A stretch of 26,973 nucleotides of DNA from an uncultured Caldilineales bacterium (GTDB taxonomy: Bacteria > Chloroflexota > Anaerolineae > JAAEKA01): NCBI GenBank assembly GCA_937907455.1, contig CALESQ010000103.1:1-26973 (forward strand). The letters run 5' to 3'. Below the pieces are notes generated by a model. It searched no databases, was not told the origin of the DNA, and saw nothing but the letters and a program-made list of their open reading frames with translations. Position numbers and translations under genes: made by a program. Positions 22,598 through 26,973 of this stretch are shown piece after piece (the stretch's first letter is position 1; the number at the start of each line of letters is the position of its first letter).

Positions 22598-24082
22598 ATG
22601 GACCTCGATCACAGCGATCTTTCGTTACAACCATCACTGAAACAAAACGCCAGCACTCTGGTGGACGACGTGGCCCAGGCCGCGGCAGAGGGTGCCGAAG
22701 GCATGGCCGATCTGGTGGTGGCGGCTGTGCCACCGGCTGCTGCTATCCACACAACAGCAGGGACAGAAGAGGGGCAAACGCTGCCGCCGCCGCCATCCTC
22801 ACCGGCACGGGCCCGCGCCAAAGCCGAGCTTGATGAGGCAGTGAGCAAAGTGCAGGCTGCACCGCCTGCGCCGCTTATCAACCCTGTTGACCCCACTGAC
22901 CAGCCACCGGCAGCAGAGGAACCCGTCGGCACGCGACCTGAGCCACTCACCGCACCGCCTTCCACCATCCATGCAAGCAAAGAGAAAACAACCATGACTA
23001 CAGCTCCCATTTCGCCGCCGCCGCCACCCCCCGACACGGCCTATGCCCGCGAGCCAGAACCGGAACGCCGCGGCGGCTGCCTGAGCGGCATCGGCGGGGT
23101 ATTGCTGGGCGCGCTGCTGGGCATTGCCCTCACTCTGGGTGCGCTGTTGCTGCTGAACGGCGGCTTGAGCTATGCCCCGCGCAGCGCCATGAGTGCGCTC
23201 CAGGCCACTGTCACCGCCTATGAAAACAATGCCGCTACCCTGCGCGGCGATCTTTCTACCCTGCAAGGCAGCATGACCGCTTCGCAGGATGAAGTCGGCA
23301 CGCTGCAAAACGACATCGCTGCGCTTGCCACCATGCAATCCGATCACATTGCTCACTTGCAGGAAGTGACCGGCAAGGTGGATGGCTTGCAGGCCTCGGT
23401 GGCTACTGTCAGCGACACCGTAGAGATTGTGGCAAGCGACGTAGCCACTCTCACCGAACAAATGGTGGATGTGAGCGCCAACGCCAGCCGTGCCCAGCGA
23501 TTTATGACCGGTATGCAGGCGCTGCTCGCCTCGGTACTATCTGATGAGCCTGCTGCGCCGGTGATGGCTACTCCGGCACTTACCACCACGCCTACGCTGA
23601 CAGCCACTCTAACGGTCACGCCAGAGGTGAAGGTTCCTGTTACCGCCACGGTGCCGCTCACCACTACGGCGCCACTGACAGCGACTGTGCCTTTGACCGC
23701 TACGCCCACACTCACTGTCACCACCGCACCGACCGCAACCCTGCCCGTACCCACAGAGGCGCCCATCGCGCCACCGGCCGGCAGCGGATCTCTGCGCGGC
23801 ACGGTGTATTTGGATGCCGACCGCAGCGGTACACGCGGCGAAGGCGAGCAAGGCATCGCCGATGCGCGCGTTACCCTGTACACGCGCAACCGCGCCGAGC
23901 TGGCACAAACCACCACCAATGCCCAGGGAGCCTATGAATTCAACGGACTGGCAGCCGGTATCTATATCGTAGTGCAAAACGATCTGAGCGGCTACACTTC
24001 GTCTACGCCCAACGTACTCACTGTGGTGGTGCGCGGCAACCGCACTATCGAAAACGTGAATTTTGGCGATTACCGGCGCTAA
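22598..24082 (+). CDS. Single-pass membrane protein: Pro-rich N-domain, TM, coiled coil, Thr/Pro stalk, SdrD-B-like domain
   Basis: A 494-aa protein of unknown function. A cytosolic Ala/Pro-rich region (1-160, with PPPP and PPPPPP runs) ends in a basic patch (EPERRGG). One TM helix (about 163-190) places the rest outside. Residues 195-300 look like an alpha-helical coiled coil with Leu/Val heptads and repeats of TLQGS/TLQND type. A Thr/Pro stalk (about 322-392) of TATVPLT-like units follows. It ends with an SdrD-B/Cna-B-like fold (398-492): GTVYLDADRSGTRGEGEQGIADARVTLY...TNAQGAYEFNGLAAGIYIV. AGGAGG just before the ATG at 22598 sets the start; an internal ATG at 22994 has no good ribosome site. 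A surface structural or adhesive role near the polysaccharide genes is inferred. Confidence 0.75.
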   Translation: MDLDHSDLSLQPSLKQNASTLVDDVAQAAAEGAEGMADLVVAAVPPAAAIHTTAGTEEGQTLPPPPSSPARARAKAELDEAVSKVQAAPPAPLINPVDPTDQPPAAEEPVGTRPEPLTAPPSTIHASKEKTTMTTAPISPPPPPPDTAYAREPEPERRGGCLSGIGGVLLGALLGIALTLGALLLLNGGLSYAPRSAMSALQATVTAYENNAATLRGDLSTLQGSMTASQDEVGTLQNDIAALATMQSDHIAHLQEVTGKVDGLQASVATVSDTVEIVASDVATLTEQMVDVSANASRAQRFMTGMQALLASVLSDEPAAPVMATPALTTTPTLTATLTVTPEVKVPVTATVPLTTTAPLTATVPLTATPTLTVTTAPTATLPVPTEAPIAPPAGSGSLRGTVYLDADRSGTRGEGEQGIADARVTLYTRNRAELAQTTTNAQGAYEFNGLAAGIYIVVQNDLSGYTSSTPNVLTVVVRGNRTIENVNFGDYRR

Positions 24083-24094
24083 GGACGTTAGTTA

Positions 24095-24172
24095 TAACTC
24101 GTAACCCGGAATGGATGTCTGTGGCTGTGAGGTGCGTTAGGGTCTGAGTGACGAATTACGTGTTACGAGTTA
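24095..24172. repeat. 11-bp inverted repeat after the membrane-protein gene
   Basis: TAACTCGTAAC (24095-24105) and GTTACGAGTTA (24162-24172) are exact inverted copies 56 bp apart; ACGAATTACG beside the right arm is a related unit. There is no T-tract, so it is not a classical terminator. It resembles dispersed intergenic TTACGA-type repeats. It lies immediately upstream of the aro promoter. Confidence 0.5.
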
Positions 24173-24184
24173 ATAGTTCCTGTC

Positions 24185-24213
24185 TTGACACTCACCGCCT
24201 TCTGTGCTACTAT
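24185..24213 (+). promoter_or_regulatory. Predicted strong sigma-70 promoter of the aroH-pheA/aroF operon
   Basis: A perfect TTGACA (24185-24190), exactly 17 nt, then TACTAT (24208-24213). This is the best promoter match in the window. Initiation near 24220 would make a leader of about 285 nt before the AroH-PheA gene. Confidence 0.75.
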
Positions 24214-24246
24214 CCTGCTCATTGTGGTACAGAAAGTGTCCAGGCA

Positions 24247-24414
24247 ATGATCTCTGTTTCACCTCGTTCCAACTCTATGATAATGAGCGCCCATTCAGGG
24301 TGTGCTTCGTTTGCGTTTGCACCGCGCCGGAATAGCTTCTGGCGCGGTTTTTATTTTGCTTACTTTAGCAGCGACCCGCCCGCGCTCCACGCCACGACTG
24401 ACACGATGCCTTGA
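24247..24414 (+). CDS. Candidate leader peptide rich in Phe, Tyr and Trp (attenuator)
   Basis: A 55-codon open frame inside the leader of the aromatic operon. Between 24310 and 24366, 9 of 19 codons are aromatic: six Phe, two Tyr and one Trp, in the run FAFAPRRNSFWRGFYFAYF. Two Phe codons (24310, 24316) abut the 5' arm of terminator 1; five more aromatic codons (24349-24366) lie just before the antiterminator strand. The operon makes Phe and its precursors, so this fits attenuation by ribosome stalling. Against it, no good ribosome site precedes any of the three in-frame ATGs (24247, 24277, 24283), and part of the Phe/Tyr run is simply the T-tract of terminator 1. Confidence 0.35.
   Translation: MISVSPRSNSMIMSAHSGCASFAFAPRRNSFWRGFYFAYFSSDPPALHATTDTMP
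24321..24357 (+). terminator. Leader terminator 1 of the aromatic operon
   Basis: ACCGCGCCGGAA (24321-24332) and TTCTGGCGCGGT (24337-24348) form a 12-bp stem with one G-U pair and a TAGC loop, followed by TTTTATTTT. It is a textbook intrinsic terminator about 100 nt downstream of the promoter and well before the first structural gene. Confidence 0.85.
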
Positions 24415-24454
24415 CCCAACGACGAGCCAGGACCCATCAGCAAGCGTGGAGCGC
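24380..24454 (+). promoter_or_regulatory. Candidate antiterminator pairing in the aromatic-operon leader
   Basis: GCGCTCCACGC (24382-24392) is the exact reverse complement of GCGTGGAGCGC (24444-24454), which contains most of the 5' arm of terminator 2. Pairing of these 11 bp prevents terminator 2. The same upstream strand (CCGCGC, 24380-24385) can alternatively pair with GCGCGG (24342-24347), the 3' arm of terminator 1. The four strands thus form a chain of mutually exclusive helices. Confidence 0.6.
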
Positions 24455-24471
24455 ATAGCCCACGCTTTTTT
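24442..24471 (+). terminator. Leader terminator 2 of the aromatic operon
   Basis: AAGCGTGG (24442-24449) pairs with CCACGCTT (24460-24467) around a 10-nt loop, followed by a T-tract to 24471. It lies only 33 nt before the ATG of the AroH-PheA gene, the usual position for an attenuator terminator. Confidence 0.8.
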
Positions 24472-24504
24472 GTTGGTTCATTTAGAAACCTCAGGAGACC
24501 CCCC

Positions 24505-25824
24505 ATGCCCTGCCGAGGCGTACGCGGCGCTACCACCGTGGATGACAACAGCTCCGAAGCGATCCTGCGCGAGACGCGGCGCATGTTGGCGTTGCTGATC
24601 CATCTCAACGGCATACGCGCCGAGGACATCACCAACATTATTTTCACCACCACACGCGACCTCACTGCCGAATATCCCGCGCTGGCTGCGCGGCAGCTTG
24701 GCTGGCTCGATGTAGCCCTGATGTGTGGTCACGAAATGGATGTGCCAGGCGGCTTGCAGCGCTGCGTGCGCGTGCTGATCAACTGGAACACCGAGCGGGA
24801 GCCGCAAGCCATTGTGCCGGTATACCTGCGCGGCGCACGCAACCTGCGTCCCGACAAAGCCACCCTGCCGCGGGTGGACAACGAAGATATGGACGCCTGG
24901 ATCCAGCAGCAAGTCGAGCACTGGCAAAGCCAGCGCCCGGCCAGGAAGGAAACCCGCATGAGCATCATAGCCTTTCAGGGCGAGCACGGCGCCTATTCCG
25001 AACAGGCTGCGCGCCAACACTTCGGCAACGACATTGTTACCTTACCATGCACCGCGTTCGAGGGCATTTTCGCCGCAGTGGAAAGCGGCGAGGCTGATTT
25101 CGGCGTGCTGCCGGTGGAAAATTCGCTGGCAGGCTCCATCAACCGCGCTTACGATCTGCTGCTGGAACATGATCTGCGCGCCTGGGGCGAGATTCTGCTG
25201 CGGGTGCGCCACAACCTGCTGGCCCCGGCCGGGGTCGCGCTGGCAGACATCCATACCGTGCGCTCGCATCCGCAGGCGCTGGCTCAGTGCGAGACCTGGC
25301 TCAACCGGCGCGGGCTGAAGGCCGTGCCCTGGTACGACACCGCCGGCAGCGCGCGTGAGTTGGCCGCAGATCCGCAGCCGGGGGTGGCAGCCATTGCCAG
25401 CAGCCTGGCCGCTGAAACCTACGGCTTGCAAACCCTGGCTAGCGGTATCGAAGACCTGGCCTGGAACTATACCCGTTTCTTTGTGGTTGGCCGCGGTGAA
25501 GCCCCCATTAGCGGGAACGCCAAAACCTCGTTGGTCTTTGCCGTCACCCACGAGCCTGGCTCGCTGGTAGACTGTCTAAACGAGTTCTCCAGCCGCGGCA
25601 TTAACCTCACCAAGATCGAAAGCCGACCGCGACGCAACCGCCCCTGGCACTACGTCTTTTATCTCGATTTCGAGGGCCACCGCCAGGACCCCGCCTGTCA
25701 GCAGGCATTGGTCGGCCTGCTGGCGCGCGCAGCCTTTGTCAAACTGCTCGGCTCCTACCCAGCCGCAGCAATGCCTGCTGAAGTCAGCGAGACCAGCGGG
25801 CAAAGTGAGCTATTACAAATCTGA
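24505..25824 (+). CDS. pheA: Bifunctional AroH-type chorismate mutase / prephenate dehydratase fusion
   Basis: One 439-aa chain converts chorismate to prephenate and then to phenylpyruvate for Phe synthesis. Residues 1-118 are a B. subtilis AroH-type mutase (RGVRGATTV, CGHEMDVPGGL, LRPD) with R7, E77, R89 and Y107 matching the catalytic R7, E78, R90 and Y108. A linker of about 30 residues leads to the dehydratase (152-330: IAFQGEHGAYSEQAA, PVENSLAGSI, NYTRFFVV with T323) and an ACT regulatory domain (about 340-420, EPGSL and ESRP), which implies Phe feedback. Enteric PheA instead fuses the unrelated AroQ mutase. AGGAG at 24493-24497 sets the start. An internal ATG at 24958 with AGGAAGGA upstream could make a free dehydratase. 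Confidence 0.95.
   Translation: MPCRGVRGATTVDDNSSEAILRETRRMLALLIHLNGIRAEDITNIIFTTTRDLTAEYPALAARQLGWLDVALMCGHEMDVPGGLQRCVRVLINWNTEREPQAIVPVYLRGARNLRPDKATLPRVDNEDMDAWIQQQVEHWQSQRPARKETRMSIIAFQGEHGAYSEQAARQHFGNDIVTLPCTAFEGIFAAVESGEADFGVLPVENSLAGSINRAYDLLLEHDLRAWGEILLRVRHNLLAPAGVALADIHTVRSHPQALAQCETWLNRRGLKAVPWYDTAGSARELAADPQPGVAAIASSLAAETYGLQTLASGIEDLAWNYTRFFVVGRGEAPISGNAKTSLVFAVTHEPGSLVDCLNEFSSRGINLTKIESRPRRNRPWHYVFYLDFEGHRQDPACQQALVGLLARAAFVKLLGSYPAAAMPAEVSETSGQSELLQI
24941..24960 (+). promoter_or_regulatory. Internal ribosome site and ATG at the AroH-PheA junction
   Basis: An AGGAAGGA-like purine run lies about 7-8 nt before the in-frame ATG at 24958, which begins MSIIAFQGEHGAYS, the normal N-terminus of a stand-alone prephenate dehydratase. 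It may still be used, giving 288-aa PheA beside the fusion. Confidence 0.5.
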
Positions 25825-25907
25825 CAAGTGACAGGATGATACGCATGTAGCCTTGCCATCCATTCAGCGTGTCAATTTCTCGATACTACCACGAAACAGG
25901 TGCAAAA

Positions 25908-26921
25908 ATGATCGTTGTCATGAAACACGGAGCCACCGCCGCCGAGATTGGTGCAGTCATCGCCCGGGTTGAAGAGATGGGACTAACGCCTCATCCTATC
26001 TACGGCGACCACCATACAGTGATCGCCGTGGTCGGTGAGGCAGTCACCGTTGAGCCAGATATGTTCCTCAGCATGGGTGGTGTTGAAACCGTCACCCGCA
26101 TCGGCCACCAATTCAAGCTCGCCAGCCGGCAAACCAAAGCTGAAGATACCGTGATCACCCTCAACGGCGTCAGCATCGGCGGCCCCCGCCTGGTGGTAAT
26201 GGCCGGGCCATGCAGCATCGAAAGCCGCGAGCAACTGCTGGAAAGCGCCCACGCTGTGAAAGAAGCCGGTGCGCGGCTGCTGCGCGGTGGCGCCTACAAA
26301 CCGCGCACCTCGCCCTACGCCTTTCAGGGCATGGGATTGAAAGGGCTGGAGCTGCTGGCTGAGGCGCGCGAGGTGACCGGGCTGAAGATCGTCACCGAGG
26401 TGATGACGCCGGAAGCCGTGCCGTTGGTAAGCCAATACGCCGACATTTTGCAGATCGGCGCACGTAACATGCAAAACTACGGTCTGCTCAACGCGGTGGG
26501 ACGCACGCAGCGCCCGGTGCTGCTCAAACGCGGCATGATGAGTACCGTGCAAGAGCTGCTCATGTCAGCAGAATACATTATGTCAAACGGCAATTATCAG
26601 GTTATGCTGTGCGAACGCGGCATTCGTACCTTTGAGCCGATGACGCGCAACACTTTTGACCTGAACGCCGTGCCTTTGCTGAAGCAGCTCTCGCATCTGC
26701 CGGTGATCGGCGACCCCAGCCACGGCACAGGACGGTGGGATCTGGTAGCGCCCATGGCGAAAGCAGCGCTGGCCTGCGGGGCCGATGGCCTGATCATCGA
26801 GGTGCATCCCCGGCCCGAAGTAGCCGTCTCCGACGGCGCGCAAAGCCTGAAGCCGGAAAAATTTGCCCAGATGATGCGCGAGTTGAAACCACTGGCCGAG
26901 GCGCTGGGACGGACGATTTAA
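25908..26921 (+). CDS. aroF: 3-deoxy-7-phosphoheptulonate (DAHP) synthase, type I-beta
   Basis: It condenses phosphoenolpyruvate and erythrose 4-phosphate, the first step of the shikimate pathway. From the ATG at 25908 it is 337 aa, the same layout as Thermotoga maritima DAHPS (338 aa). An N-terminal ferredoxin-like regulatory domain (MIVVMKHGATAAEIGAVIARVEEMG..., about 1-65) allows Tyr/Phe control in relatives. The barrel has AGPCSIES (metal Cys), LRGGAYKPRTSPYAFQG, QIGARNMQN, LLKRG, CERGIRTFE and DPSHGTGR, with EVHPRPE near the end. A GTG at 25869 would add 13 atypical residues, so I prefer the ATG. It follows AroH-PheA after 83 nt with no terminator, so one attenuated message would set both entry and Phe branch. 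Confidence 0.96.
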   Translation: MIVVMKHGATAAEIGAVIARVEEMGLTPHPIYGDHHTVIAVVGEAVTVEPDMFLSMGGVETVTRIGHQFKLASRQTKAEDTVITLNGVSIGGPRLVVMAGPCSIESREQLLESAHAVKEAGARLLRGGAYKPRTSPYAFQGMGLKGLELLAEAREVTGLKIVTEVMTPEAVPLVSQYADILQIGARNMQNYGLLNAVGRTQRPVLLKRGMMSTVQELLMSAEYIMSNGNYQVMLCERGIRTFEPMTRNTFDLNAVPLLKQLSHLPVIGDPSHGTGRWDLVAPMAKAALACGADGLIIEVHPRPEVAVSDGAQSLKPEKFAQMMRELKPLAEALGRTI

Positions 26922-26973
26922 ATTCAGTAGTTCACGATTTGGCCTGAAAGGCGTTAGCTGAAGTTTCCAGAAG

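Noticed and set aside
24297..24348. T-box riboswitch upstream of the aromatic operon (AGGGTG and GCACCGCG elements)
   Set aside because: The T-box core is interrupted by about 16 nt, and the promoter is only about 85 nt upstream, leaving no room for stem I with a specifier loop.
25869..25907. GTG start for DAHP synthase
   Set aside because: It adds 13 residues unlike the family; the ATG at 25908 gives the standard MIVV N-terminus.
1..26973. CRISPR arrays, insertion sequences, tRNA or rRNA genes
   Set aside because: No regularly spaced repeats, transposase-like frames, cloverleaf sequences or rRNA motifs were seen by eye on either strand.

Overview
The window is GC-rich bacterial chromosome with tightly packed operons and clear AGGAGG-type ribosome sites. 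The gene content suggests a Chloroflexota (Anaerolineae/Caldilineae-like) bacterium: a type I-beta DAHP synthase, an AroH-type chorismate mutase fused to prephenate dehydratase, BmpA-type lipoproteins with Ala/Pro/Thr-rich tethers, and a membrane protein with a Thr/Pro stalk and an SdrD-B-like domain. This lineage call is inferred from gene style, not from a marker gene. I see no tRNA, rRNA, CRISPR array, IS element or phage gene.

Layout. (1) 263-4228 (+): a vitamin B5/CoA block, panB-panE-panC-coaX-panD. It holds every committed step from ketoisovalerate and aspartate to 4'-phosphopantothenate. A 15-bp palindrome overlaps the predicted -10 of panB, and a divergent gene just begins at the left edge. 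(2) 4450-7952: a secreted double-LysM protein with a structured leader, MscL (-), a PlsC-like acyltransferase (-), an Est30-like esterase (+) and a class IV aminotransferase (+). (3) 8037-17063 (-): a BMP-type (nucleoside-like) ABC importer, transcribed from a tandem-duplicated substrate-binding lipoprotein through the ATPase and two permeases. It is followed, beyond a strong terminator, by a uroporphyrinogen-decarboxylase-family enzyme and a second, divergent BMP lipoprotein. (4) 17319-20884 (-): an exopolysaccharide block of a CapK/PaaK-like adenylate-forming enzyme, a GT4 glycosyltransferase and a split Alg14/Alg13-type (PssD/PssE) glycosyltransferase. A Wzy/WaaL-like O-antigen ligase-family protein diverges at 20982 (+). 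(5) 22598-24082 (+): a large single-pass membrane protein. (6) 24185-26921 (+): a phenylalanine/shikimate operon encoding an AroH-PheA fusion and AroF.

The most interesting signals are these. The roughly 285-nt leader of the aro/phe operon has a consensus sigma-70 promoter, two intrinsic terminators, an exact 11-bp antiterminator pairing that would disarm the second terminator, and a reading frame with 9 aromatic codons among 19. It looks like a ribosome-mediated attenuator of unusual architecture. The AroH-PheA fusion has its own internal ribosome site and ATG at the domain junction. The BMP lipoprotein carries two tandem ligand-binding domains that share a 263-bp stretch of identical DNA. 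A terminator with an overlapping rival hairpin lies 20 nt ahead of the UroD-like gene.
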